NCBI GenBank assembly: GCA_949127925.1
Contig: CASBQX010000114.1
Location: forward strand, 1 to 10,306
Direction of reading: 5' to 3'
DNA length: 10,306 nt
DNA from: Synechococcales cyanobacterium PMM_0002
GTDB lineage: Bacteria; Cyanobacteriota; Cyanobacteriia; Elainellales; Elainellaceae
The position numbers were made by a program, and so were the translations under genes. The notes under the pieces were generated by a model. The model was not told the origin of the DNA. It did not search any database and was given only the letters and a program-made list of their open reading frames with translations. Below are positions 1 through 6,806 of the stretch, piece after piece (the first letter of the stretch is position 1; each line of letters opens with the position of its first letter).

Positions 1-2
1 AT

Positions 3-77
3 CAGGGCAGTAACCGTACATCTAAGGCAATGCCTGAAAAACGGATATTAGAGACTCAGCTAGAACTTTTTGGCTAA
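3..77 (+). CDS. C-terminal tail of a probable TnpB-like protein (partial)
   Basis: Only the last 24 codons of this gene are inside the window. The frame starting at base 3 is open to the TAA at 75-77, and its protein ends in ETQLELFG. The other two forward frames are stopped, at 11-13 (frame of base 2) and 49-51 (frame of base 1). The tail is short, polar and basic, as is usual after the RuvC and zinc-ribbon parts of IS605 OrfB/TnpB proteins. No catalytic motif is present in the visible part. The call depends on the IS605-like hairpin placed directly after the stop codon. TnpB proteins are RNA-guided nucleases encoded by these elements. It could instead be an unrelated gene end. Confidence 0.45.
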   Translation, partial: QGSNRTSKAMPEKRILETQLELFG

Positions 78-88
78 GTCTTTAAGAA

Positions 89-112
89 TCCCCGTCCCTT
101 TAGGGCTGGGGA
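89..112 (+). repeat. Subterminal hairpin of the IS200/IS605-like right end
   Basis: TCCCC (89-93) pairs with GGGGA (108-112) and CCC (96-98) pairs with GGG (103-105), with a TTTA loop and a small internal GT/CT bulge. In IS605-type elements such a hairpin is bound by the TnpA transposase, and in TnpB systems it forms the 3' part of the guide RNA scaffold. The cleavage-site-like TCAA follows at 116-119. A rho-independent terminator is unlikely because no T-run follows. Confidence 0.55.
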
Positions 113-173
113 GTGTCAACTTCAAGGTCTAAGGCAGTTTAATCAGGGGAAGGACGCCGCGATTCATTAAGAT

Positions 174-2096
174 ATGAGAAATTTTCCGCCTCAATATAAT
201 CTCAAGCCCGAAGATACGCTGTACTTCTGCCACATCCCCAAAACGGCAGGTATGACCTTCAGGACAATTTTGGAAGACTACTTCCAATGTGACGACATTT
301 GCCCAGCCACGCTGACGGCTCACATTGCAGACTATTCCAAAACCGATTTACAGCGCTATCGCCTATTCCGTGGGCATTTGGGCTACGTCAACATCCCCGA
401 ATTGCTAGATGGCAAAGCGCTAGTCAATGTGACGGTGCTGCGGGAGCCGGTGTCGCGGGTCATTTCCCACTACGAATATATTCGCCGCACTCCCGGCGAC
501 CCGCACTATGAGATGGTGCGGAACATGAGCTTGGAAGAATATTCCTTAAATAAAGGCGCTGGCAAACTAGGTCGCAACGTCCAAACCTATCATGTGGCGC
601 GGTTGCTTCAGTATGACCTCAGCAGCTTATCGCGGCGAAAAATTGTGAACTTGGCCAAACGAAGCATTGATCAATTTGCTTTTGCAGGCATCTTAGAGCG
701 GTTTCAAGATTCGCTGTTTTTGCTGTCCTATATTTTTGGCTGGAAACCGATCATCAACAGCCGCAAAGAGAACGTGGCCAAATCCAAGAAAACGCTGGAT
801 CAGCTTCCGGCCAGCACCCTAGAACTGCTGCAATCTCACAGCTGGATCGATCAAGAACTCTACACCTATGCAAAAGCGATCTTTGAAGAGCGCTTTAACC
901 AAATGGTGCAAGATTTACTAGATAAATATGGCACCCATGACCAGCAGTCTGCCTATGCTGCATCGGGGCAAAAACCCAATCAGGGCAACCTCCAACAGCT
1001 CTTAGAAAAACATGCGGAGCAGCGGTTTAAAGCAAACCACCAGCTGCTCTCCACCGCAGTCGAATACAGCTTTTGCGAACCGCTGCGGGGACTCGGGTGG
1101 CAGCGGCGGGAATGCGCGACAGACGATTTGGCTCATCGCTGGATGGGGCCTGTGACGACGGCCACCCTCGACTTGCCAATTGCCATCCCGGCGGCAATCC
1201 CAATCACCGCTCCACCCGAGACGGACGGTTCGACGGCGATCGCCGCTCTATCTCCAACTCAGCCCGCCGCAATCACCAACTCCCAAGACGACTACCTGGT
1301 CGAGTTTCAGGTGCCTCATACCTGGGCGGTGGCTCCCGACATTTTAGAGAGCTTGACGGTACAGGTGAATGGTCACCCCCTGCCGCTGACTATGCTCCAC
1401 AGCACAGACGTTGTACGGATGTATCAAGGGCGGGTGCCACAGGGATGGTTGGGGGGCGATCGCCTGTTTACGGAGCTAACCTTTCAGGTGAACCGAACGG
1501 CGGTTTGTAAAAACGCCAATCCGCTCAGTAAGGACACTCGCTTAGTGGGTGTTGCCCTCAACTATGTGCAGGTATTCCCCAGCGCCTTAGAATCGCAAAA
1601 AAGCCTGTTACGCCAGCTATTCAACGGCCAATCGGAAGTCACTGCTGCATTTGTCAGCGAGCACCTCAAGCCCCAAGAGCGGGTTGTGGCACCCCTGATG
1701 TTTAAGGTGCGGCTGTCGGCTGCGATCGACACCTACGATACGTTCCTTAAGAGTGCTGAGCCAATCCGGTGGGTGATCCTGCACAAAGGCATCAAACAGC
1801 AAATAGAAGCGCTGCTGTGGAAATTGGCGCGTCAGGGCTTTAAGCCAGTGTTTGCGGACGATGTGTTTGTGGTGTTTGCCAAAAATCGCCATGATCTGGC
1901 CGGGGTTTCGTACCTTTCTCCCCATGTGCGGCATCTGTACGTAGGACGCTACAGCGTTCAGGTGCGTTCCTTTTTCACGTCTATTTACGAAGAACGGCTG
2001 AGACCTCTCTACATTAAGTATGTAGACCGTCAGAAAAAAGAGCGCAAGCTGGCAGAATTTCGCAAAACCAAGAAGCAGGAACTGCCTCAAGACTAG
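174..2096 (+). CDS. Multidomain sulfotransferase-family protein
   Basis: This 640-residue protein begins with a sulfotransferase fold that would transfer a sulfuryl group from PAPS to a sugar or other hydroxyl. The 5'-phosphosulfate-binding loop is HIPKTAG (residues 20-26), FRGHLGY follows at 65-71, and the 3'-phosphate-binding motif is LREPVSR (89-95). This is the layout of the Sulfotransfer_2 / heparan-sulfate-type families. The domain seems to end near residue 255. Residues about 290-470 look like a beta-rich module interrupted by a low-complexity Ala/Pro/Thr stretch (about 335-370). Residues about 480-590 form a third region (VVAPLMF, VILHKG, FVVFA) of a kind I associate with exopolysaccharide-cluster proteins. 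The last 50 residues are basic and helical. No signal peptide is visible. The ATG at 174 has an in-frame stop at 168-170, six bases upstream, and HIPKTAG sits at the usual distance from it. An AGGGGAAGGA stretch at 145-154 is rather far away for a ribosome site. The substrate is unknown. Confidence 0.8.
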   Translation: MRNFPPQYNLKPEDTLYFCHIPKTAGMTFRTILEDYFQCDDICPATLTAHIADYSKTDLQRYRLFRGHLGYVNIPELLDGKALVNVTVLREPVSRVISHYEYIRRTPGDPHYEMVRNMSLEEYSLNKGAGKLGRNVQTYHVARLLQYDLSSLSRRKIVNLAKRSIDQFAFAGILERFQDSLFLLSYIFGWKPIINSRKENVAKSKKTLDQLPASTLELLQSHSWIDQELYTYAKAIFEERFNQMVQDLLDKYGTHDQQSAYAASGQKPNQGNLQQLLEKHAEQRFKANHQLLSTAVEYSFCEPLRGLGWQRRECATDDLAHRWMGPVTTATLDLPIAIPAAIPITAPPETDGSTAIAALSPTQPAAITNSQDDYLVEFQVPHTWAVAPDILESLTVQVNGHPLPLTMLHSTDVVRMYQGRVPQGWLGGDRLFTELTFQVNRTAVCKNANPLSKDTRLVGVALNYVQVFPSALESQKSLLRQLFNGQSEVTAAFVSEHLKPQERVVAPLMFKVRLSAAIDTYDTFLKSAEPIRWVILHKGIKQQIEALLWKLARQGFKPVFADDVFVVFAKNRHDLAGVSYLSPHVRHLYVGRYSVQVRSFFTSIYEERLRPLYIKYVDRQKKERKLAEFRKTKKQELPQD

Positions 2097-2124
2097 CGAT
2101 AAAACTGAATAGCGACAAAACTGA

Positions 2125-2155
2125 GATCGCCCTTCAGAAATTCTGGAAGGCGATC
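2125..2155. terminator. Hairpin between convergent genes, possible terminator
   Basis: GATCGCC (2125-2131) pairs with GGCGATC (2149-2155) and the stem continues imperfectly to CAG/CTG around an AAATT loop. It lies between the ends of the sulfotransferase gene (+) and ndhD (-), where a shared terminator would be expected. No strong T-run follows on either strand, so intrinsic termination is only plausible. A smaller AGCGG/CCGCT stem lies at 2175-2191, closer to the ndhD stop codon. The larger hairpin's right arm contains a HIP1 octamer core. Confidence 0.35.
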
Positions 2156-2206
2156 GCGGTCTACTCAACTAAGCAGCGGGCTAAAACCGCTCAGACTCTA
2201 CACCCG

Positions 2207-3895
2207 TTAGTCGATTAAACCAAGAACCGGAGCGACTTCAGCCTTGTGGAGCTGAGGCGCTAAAAACTCACTTGCATAAAATTTTTGCTTAGCCTGAGCC
2301 ATTTGCGTATACGATTCGCGCACATGAGCATTGACGGCAACCGTCGTTGCATCGTATAGCTGCGTTGCCAGTTTTGGATAGAACCCAATTCCAGCAATTA
2401 GGGCGAGGAAGCAAGCCGCAATAAACACTTCTCGTGGATTGGCGTCAGTAAAAACAGCATCGTCAGGCAGCACACAATCTGTGCCAAAACAGACCGCCGC
2501 TTGATTCCCCGGATCGTTCTCGACACTGCCGCCCTCCAGATCGCAGTTAGGGGCATTGCCAGAATTGTAAAACACCTGGCGCAGCATGGAGAGTAGGTAA
2601 ATCGGCGTCAAAATTAGCCCGACTGCCGATAGGAAAATGGTGACTGTGCGGAACAACGAACTGTAGCTGTCGCTGGTCGCCAGCCCGACAAAGACAGACA
2701 GCTCACTGGGGAATCCGCTTAGACCGGGCAGCGCCAAGGACGCCATCGCACCGATTGTAAACAGGGCGAATACCTTAGGCATGACTTGCCCCAGCCCACC
2801 CATTTCCGTCATGGCCATGGTGTGGGTGCGATCGTAGGTGACGCCTGCCAAGAAGAACAGCACAGCGGCAATTAACCCGTGCGAAATCATTTGCAGCAGC
2901 GCTCCACTAATGCCTAGGTCGGTAAACGACGCAATCCCCAGCAGCACAAACCCCATGTGAGAAATTGACGAATAGGCCAGACGGCGTTTCATATTCGTTT
3001 GGGCAAACGAGTTAAACGCGCCATAGACAATATTGACCACGCCTAAAATGGCAAGCACTGGAGCAAAGTAAACGTGAGCATCGGGCAACAGCCCCAGGTT
3101 CATCCGAATCAGCCCATAGCCACCCATTTTTAGCAGCACGCCCGCCAAAATCATCGAGACTGGGGCAGAGGCTTCGCCGTGGGCGTCGGGTAGCCAGGTA
3201 TGGAATGGAAAAACCGCTAGCTTGACGCCAAAGGCAACCAGTAACCCGGCATATAGCAGTAGCTCTAACCCCAACGGGTAATTTTTTAGCCCCAGTTCTG
3301 CCATGTCAAAGGTAACCGTGTCGCCATAGAAGGCCATTGCTAGCCCTGCTACCAAAATGAAAATAGAAGCGGCGGCTGTGTAAATCAAAAATTTGGTGGC
3401 GGCATAGCGACGACGTTGCCCGCCCCAAATGCAAACCAGCAGATAAACGGGAATTAGCTCAACTTCCCACATAATGAACAGCAGCAGCACGTCTTGCGCC
3501 ACAAACACGCCAACCTGCGCGGCATATAGCACCAGCATCAGTGCATAAAAAAGGCGGGGACGTCGATCGACCCGCCATGAGGCAAAGATTGAGAGGGTAG
3601 TGACTAGACCTGCCAGCAACACCAGCGGAGCCGATAGCCCATCGACCGATACGGCCCAGTTCAGCCCTAACTGAGGCACCCAGGCATACTTTTCCACGAG
3701 CTGAAACGTCGAACTGCTGGCATCGTAATGGGTCCAAAAGGTGTAGCACATTAGCAGAAAATCTGCGAGACCTACACCTAGAGCAAACCATCGCACGCGA
3801 TTACCGTTTTTGTCGGGCAATAGCGGGATGACTAGGGACGCCACCAGAGGCAGTAGGATGATCGCAGTTAGCCAAGGAAATTGGTCGGCCATCAT
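2207..3895 (-). CDS. ndhD: NAD(P)H-quinone oxidoreductase chain 4 (NdhD)
   Basis: This is a proton-pumping, antiporter-like membrane subunit of the cyanobacterial NDH-1 complex in the thylakoid membrane. It serves respiration and cyclic electron flow around photosystem I. The 562 residues are almost entirely hydrophobic helices. Conserved family features include the MWE motif with its membrane glutamate (residues 142-144), the signature HTWLPDAHGEA (232-242) preceded by the membrane lysine K225, and SSISHMGF (309-316). The sequence resembles the NdhD1/NdhD2 group more than the CO2-uptake NdhD3/NdhD4 group, and no ndhF3 or cupA neighbours are seen. A loop near 445-485 carries three cysteines (451, 469, 474), present in only some family members. 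Two adjacent ATG codons are possible starts, and no clear Shine-Dalgarno sequence precedes either. The gene stands alone, 140 bp downstream of the PBP-A-like gene. Confidence 0.95.
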   Translation of the reverse strand: MMADQFPWLTAIILLPLVASLVIPLLPDKNGNRVRWFALGVGLADFLLMCYTFWTHYDASSSTFQLVEKYAWVPQLGLNWAVSVDGLSAPLVLLAGLVTTLSIFASWRVDRRPRLFYALMLVLYAAQVGVFVAQDVLLLFIMWEVELIPVYLLVCIWGGQRRRYAATKFLIYTAAASIFILVAGLAMAFYGDTVTFDMAELGLKNYPLGLELLLYAGLLVAFGVKLAVFPFHTWLPDAHGEASAPVSMILAGVLLKMGGYGLIRMNLGLLPDAHVYFAPVLAILGVVNIVYGAFNSFAQTNMKRRLAYSSISHMGFVLLGIASFTDLGISGALLQMISHGLIAAVLFFLAGVTYDRTHTMAMTEMGGLGQVMPKVFALFTIGAMASLALPGLSGFPSELSVFVGLATSDSYSSLFRTVTIFLSAVGLILTPIYLLSMLRQVFYNSGNAPNCDLEGGSVENDPGNQAAVCFGTDCVLPDDAVFTDANPREVFIAACFLALIAGIGFYPKLATQLYDATTVAVNAHVRESYTQMAQAKQKFYASEFLAPQLHKAEVAPVLGLID

Positions 3896-3907
3896 AGCAG
3901 TAGGGAT

Positions 3908-3970
3908 AAATACTTATTTGAGCATGACGTCATCGTACTAAATTTTGTGTACGAGTGCATATAAGTATTT
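3908..3970 (-). promoter_or_regulatory. Nested inverted repeats upstream of ndhD
   Basis: A perfect 10-bp inverted repeat, AAATACTTAT (3908-3917) and ATAAGTATTT (3961-3970), encloses the perfect palindrome ATGACGTCAT (3924-3933) and a 6-bp inverted repeat TCGTAC (3933-3938) / GTACGA (3949-3954). The block begins about 12 bp before the ndhD start codon, so it lies in the promoter or 5' leader. It could hold operator sites for a dimeric regulator, or fold in the mRNA. A promoter is expected here, but no convincing -35/-10 pair stands out. TACGAT, read on the minus strand in the block, is only a weak -10 candidate. Confidence 0.5.
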
Positions 3971-3994
3971 GTCTCACATAATCATAAAGAAATT

Positions 3995-4012
3995 CTGGAG
4001 TATTTTCTCCAG
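3995..4012 (-). terminator. Probable terminator of the PBP-A-like gene
   Basis: A perfect 6-bp stem CTGGAG / CTCCAG surrounds a 6-base loop. On the minus strand it is followed by the T-rich AATTTCTTTA. It starts 24 bp after the stop codon of the gene ending at 4036 and lies before the ndhD leader. Ndh expression is therefore probably independent of the upstream gene. The stem is short, so termination may be partial. Confidence 0.5.
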
Positions 4013-4035
4013 GTGGGTCTGCCATCCCTCAATCG

Positions 4036-5565
4036 CTAAGGCGTGGTGGTCGTTGTGGGAGGGGCAGGGGCTAGGGATGCAGGGGATGCAGGGGCAGCAG
4101 CCTGAGGTCGAGCAAAATATTGGTAAACGGTTTGCGAAATTTGCTGGATCAAAACCGGCCCGTTATCTGATTCGCCGGTGCGTTTAACAATCGCCGTAAT
4201 CACATAGCGCTTGCCGTTGGGCATATCGACAATGCCAGTATCGCCAGTCAGGGTGGCTAGGTTACCCGTTTTATGGGCAATGACGGCACCTGTACCCAGT
4301 CCAGCCGGGAGCAGATTATCGTTGACGGTGCCCCGCATGATTTCTAAGAAGCGATCGCGCGATCGCAGCGATAGAAAATCTCCCTGAGTCACCGCCATCA
4401 TCAGCATTGATAGGTCTTTGGCGCTGGTTGTATTGGTGCCTGCAATATCTGCCAGTAGATTATTCAGCACCGTATGGTTGAGTCCCCAAGCCCGAAACCG
4501 CTGGTTGAGCAGCGGCAACCCGCCGACTTTCGCAATCACCATATTCGTGGCCGTATTGTCGCTGATGGTGATCATCTTGAATGCCGTTTCTAAGGCATTA
4601 ACTTGGATCCCCGGCTCTTGATATTGCAGCTCACCTGAACCCTCGGTGACATCGCCGGGCTGCATCGTCAGCTGCTCATCAAGGCGAATTTTGCCAGCGT
4701 CTACGTCCTGGAGAAATGCCACTAGGACGGGCGCTTTGATGGTGCTAGCGGCTGGGAAGATGGTAGCCCCGTTGAGATCAACGTAGTTGCCTGTGTCTAA
4801 ATCGACGACAAACACACCGACGGTTAGTTCAGGGTTTTGGGCAATCAGGCTTTGGATGGACGCAGCAAGCGGGGCAATGGGTTGCCCTAACCGGGTGGCG
4901 ACAGGCACAGGGGAGACGGTACCCGGCATACCGTCGCGGCGAAACCCTTTAGAGGCTAGAGCTTGGGGTCTTTCCGCCGCAGCAGAGGTAGCTTGGGCGC
5001 TCTGGGTGCGCCCCGTCGGATTCCAGACCGACAGAAACGTTCCGGCGATCGCCCCAATTCCTACGCCTAGAATTAGCAGCCGGGTCAGATACAGCAGGGC
5101 CGAAGGCGGTTTGGCCAGACGTCGCGATCGCCGTGTTCGTCTTGGCTGCGTGGCTGTGGGCGGTTGCTGTCGGGCAGATCGCCCTTGCCCGTTGAAGTCT
5201 GCGGTGAGCGGCAGGGAGGCCTTCGGTCGGTTTGACCTACGCACAGTTAGCGATCGCCCTGCCTCGTCGCGGCGAGAGGCCGCCGACTTCCCGTTCTGCG
5301 TAGGATTGGTGAGCACGTTGCGCAAATTCAAGCTACCGTCTGAATACGACGCTCGCGGCGACTGGCGCTGGGCTGCTTTGCCATTAGACGCCCTGCCATT
5401 GGACGCGGGGGGCAATTTTGCTGGCTCATAGGCACGGCTATCTAGGTTTGGATTCACGAACTGCTTAGGTCGCTGAAGTGGAATCGGCGGTTGAGATTGC
5501 CCCTGCGAAGAGCGGCGATTGGGACGGCGGCGCGATGAGCGAGAAGATTTACCAAAGCCCTGCAT
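4036..5565 (-). CDS. PBP-A-like class A beta-lactamase-fold serine hydrolase, membrane-anchored
   Basis: This is a 509-residue protein when started at 5565. Residues 1-155 are Arg/Ser/Pro/Gln-rich and probably disordered in the cytoplasm. One hydrophobic helix follows at about 156-181. The periplasmic catalytic domain has STIK (274-277, nucleophile S274), SDN (335-337) and KTG (432-434), and the C-terminal tail is Pro/Ala/Thr-rich. These motifs define the class A beta-lactamase fold. However, the omega loop is short and reads LNNLLADIAGTNTT, with leucine about where Glu166 belongs. That resembles cyanobacterial PBP-A, a DD-peptidase relative known from Thermosynechococcus that also has Leu there. 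I therefore infer a peptidoglycan peptidase or penicillin-binding role and little beta-lactam hydrolysis. A start at 5595 is also open, but the one at 5565 has an ideal ribosome site. Confidence 0.8.
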   Translation of the reverse strand: MQGFGKSSRSSRRRPNRRSSQGQSQPPIPLQRPKQFVNPNLDSRAYEPAKLPPASNGRASNGKAAQRQSPRASYSDGSLNLRNVLTNPTQNGKSAASRRDEAGRSLTVRRSNRPKASLPLTADFNGQGRSARQQPPTATQPRRTRRSRRLAKPPSALLYLTRLLILGVGIGAIAGTFLSVWNPTGRTQSAQATSAAAERPQALASKGFRRDGMPGTVSPVPVATRLGQPIAPLAASIQSLIAQNPELTVGVFVVDLDTGNYVDLNGATIFPAASTIKAPVLVAFLQDVDAGKIRLDEQLTMQPGDVTEGSGELQYQEPGIQVNALETAFKMITISDNTATNMVIAKVGGLPLLNQRFRAWGLNHTVLNNLLADIAGTNTTSAKDLSMLMMAVTQGDFLSLRSRDRFLEIMRGTVNDNLLPAGLGTGAVIAHKTGNLATLTGDTGIVDMPNGKRYVITAIVKRTGESDNGPVLIQQISQTVYQYFARPQAAAPASPASLAPAPPTTTTTP

Positions 5566-5573
5566 GGGGGCAT

Positions 5574-5579
5574 ACCTCC
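5574..5579 (-). promoter_or_regulatory. Shine-Dalgarno site fixing the PBP-A-like start
   Basis: GGAGGT on the minus strand, separated by 8 bases from the ATG at 5565-5563. It lies inside the longer reading frame that would start at 5595. That upstream ATG has no comparable site, so the shorter protein is favoured. Confidence 0.7.
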
Positions 5580-5636
5580 ACCACAGTTGAAGCAACCAAA
5601 ATCAAGGAACGTATAAAAGCCGCTACAAATTAACTT

Positions 5637-5675
5637 GCAGCGTTCAATGGCACCATTCAAGGGCACCATTCAAAG
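5637..5675. repeat. Three 13-bp direct repeats upstream of the PBP-A-like gene
   Basis: The units are GCAGCGTTCAATG (5637-5649), GCACCATTCAAGG (5650-5662) and GCACCATTCAAAG (5663-5675). The first 11 bases of the second and third are identical, and the first matches at 9 of 11. They lie 72-110 bp before the PBP-A-like start codon. They could be iterated operator sites or a simple local duplication. Confidence 0.6.
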
Positions 5676-5850
5676 ATATGGCAGTCCTAAATATTTGGTG
5701 AAAAATTTTTAGGATCGGCACACGCGGCATGACTTAATACAGGCCGCATAATTCTACTCGTTAATGCACCCACTAAACTTATGATATAGCTGCCGTCCAC
5801 CGCTTACCAATCATCAGGGACGAAGCAGTCACGAAGCAGGGATGCTGCCA

Positions 5851-6732
5851 TCAGCGAGGATGGCTATCGGCATTGTTGAGCCGAGCCTGCTGCAACGCCC
5901 ATTTCATTTGAGTCAATATTCCTCTCAACATGGCCACTTCTGGCTCGGTGAGGTAGGCTCGGTTAAACAACCGCCGAAATTTTTCCATCCGGCTGCTAGC
6001 GGTATGGGGATATAGGTAGCCAATCTGCAATAACATCGCTTCTAGCTGTTGATAGTAGCCTTCTACCCGATCGAGCGTAGCAGGCGGTTCAAACACTGAA
6101 ACCATTGATGAGGTTGACCCAAAAGGCAGCAGAGACGATTGTCCCGCCTCGTCTGGCGCTGATGTTTTTGCCGCGATCGCCCCGGCTTGCTGTGCCGCTT
6201 CGTATAGTTCATAACAGCAAACAGCAACGGCCTGTGCGAGGTTGAGCGATGGGTAGTCGGGATGAGACGGAATCCGCAGAAACCGCTGGGCGTAGTTGAG
6301 TTCTTCATTATTCAGACCTCGATCTTCACGGCCAAAGATCAGGGCGGAGGGTGGCGGGGAATCGGTGCTGGTAGATGTACTCGTAGAGGCTAAAAGCCAA
6401 GGGAGACAGGATCTAGGGGATTCTAGAGCTGTATTGGGCAAGGCGCGATCGCGTCCGGTGGTAGCCACAGCCCGCAGGCAGCCCTGGAGGGCATCGGCCA
6501 GGGTGGCTACCCGCTGTGCGCCTTCTAGCACATCGGCTGCATGAACCGCCATGAGTCGCGCTTCTTCACCTAGAGGGTCGCACTGCGGATTGACTAGTAC
6601 CAGTCGAGACAGCCCCATATTTTTCATTACCCGCGCCACCGATCCAACATTTAACGGCCCTGCTGGTTCTAGCAGCACAATCCGCACTTGGCTCAGCCTC
6701 TGGCTCAAACCCAGACTCAAATCTTGTCCCAT
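5851..6732 (-). CDS. TrmJ-type tRNA/rRNA 2'-O-methyltransferase (SpoU/SPOUT family)
   Basis: This enzyme would methylate a ribose 2'-hydroxyl in tRNA using S-adenosylmethionine. The knotted SpoU fold is recognised by three motifs: motif 1 PLNVGSVARVMKNMGL (residues 26-41), motif 2 LIFGREDRGLNNEE (131-144) and motif 3 IPSHPDYPSLNLAQAV (154-169). The C-terminal extension, DRVEGYYQQLEAMLLQIGYL then RMEKFRRLFNRAYL, is typical of TrmJ, which modifies position 32 of the anticodon loop in E. coli. With the chosen start it has 293 residues, longer than E. coli TrmJ (about 246). The extra length is partly a Ser-Thr repeat before motif 2 (116-124) and a loop near 185-220. The ATG at 6732 has AAGG seven bases upstream. 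An upstream ATG at 6801 lacks a good ribosome site and would add 23 unconserved-looking residues. It is transcribed away from the DUF2256 gene. Confidence 0.88.
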   Translation of the reverse strand: MGQDLSLGLSQRLSQVRIVLLEPAGPLNVGSVARVMKNMGLSRLVLVNPQCDPLGEEARLMAVHAADVLEGAQRVATLADALQGCLRAVATTGRDRALPNTALESPRSCLPWLLASTSTSTSTDSPPPSALIFGREDRGLNNEELNYAQRFLRIPSHPDYPSLNLAQAVAVCCYELYEAAQQAGAIAAKTSAPDEAGQSSLLPFGSTSSMVSVFEPPATLDRVEGYYQQLEAMLLQIGYLYPHTASSRMEKFRRLFNRAYLTEPEVAMLRGILTQMKWALQQARLNNADSHPR

Positions 6733-6750
6733 GCGATCGCCTTTCCCGCT

Positions 6751-6781
6751 CCCATAAAATTTAAGCCCCGTAGAATTTAAG
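6751..6781. repeat. Two-copy 16-bp tandem repeat before trmJ
   Basis: CCCATAAAATTTAAG (6751-6765) and CCCGTAGAATTTAAG (6767-6781) match at 13 of 15 bases with a period of 16. They lie 19-49 bp upstream of the chosen trmJ start, where its promoter or leader should be. The AT-rich AAATTTAA core may contribute to a promoter, but no -35/-10 pair is assigned. Confidence 0.5.
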
Positions 6782-6806
6782 TAGTGTGTTGCTGCGTCCA
6801 TCCAGG

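Larger units (their letters stand above)
1..119 (+). mobile_element. Right end of a probable IS200/IS605-family element (partial)
   Basis: The window opens inside what appears to be an IS200/IS605-type insertion sequence. An open frame ends in TAA at 75-77. Twelve bases later comes an imperfect hairpin (89-112) followed by GTGTCAA, ending at 119. This order (ORF end, subterminal hairpin, TCAA-type cleavage tetranucleotide) is the known architecture of the right end in this family, whose members lack terminal inverted repeats and move as single strands. The left end and most of the element lie outside the window. A second TCAA at 122-125 makes the exact boundary uncertain by a few bases. The identification rests on the hairpin and its position and not on a transposase domain, so it is probable, not certain. 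Confidence 0.55.
5566..5850. other. Gene-free region between trmJ and the PBP-A-like gene
   Basis: No open frame here looks like a gene. Apart from the 13-bp repeats it holds an AT-rich inverted repeat CCTAAA (5686-5691) / TTTAGG (5708-5713) and a direct repeat ACGAAGCAG (5820-5828 and 5831-5839). The promoter of the PBP-A-like gene must lie here or further upstream. TATACG, read on the minus strand near 5610-5616, is only a weak -10 candidate. I see no good intrinsic terminator for trmJ. Confidence 0.4.

Noticed and set aside
1617..2168. 183-codon minus-strand open frame
   Set aside because: It lies opposite the C-terminal part of the sulfotransferase gene and shows no domain. The forward frame has clear motifs and explains the region.
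4787..5431. 214-codon forward open frame
   Set aside because: It is the antisense shadow of the Arg-rich and linker part of the PBP-A-like gene. Its composition follows the high GC content and no motif is present.
4036..5565. Antibiotic-resistance beta-lactamase
   Set aside because: The overall motifs fit class A, but the Glu166-bearing omega loop is missing, so a PBP-A-like peptidase is the better reading.
5596..6000. Frame on the minus strand upstream of the PBP-A-like start (5454-5669) and N-terminal extension to 5595
   Set aside because: The 5454-5669 frame overlaps the gene in another phase and has no recognisable features. The extension lacks a ribosome site while the start at 5565 has an ideal one.
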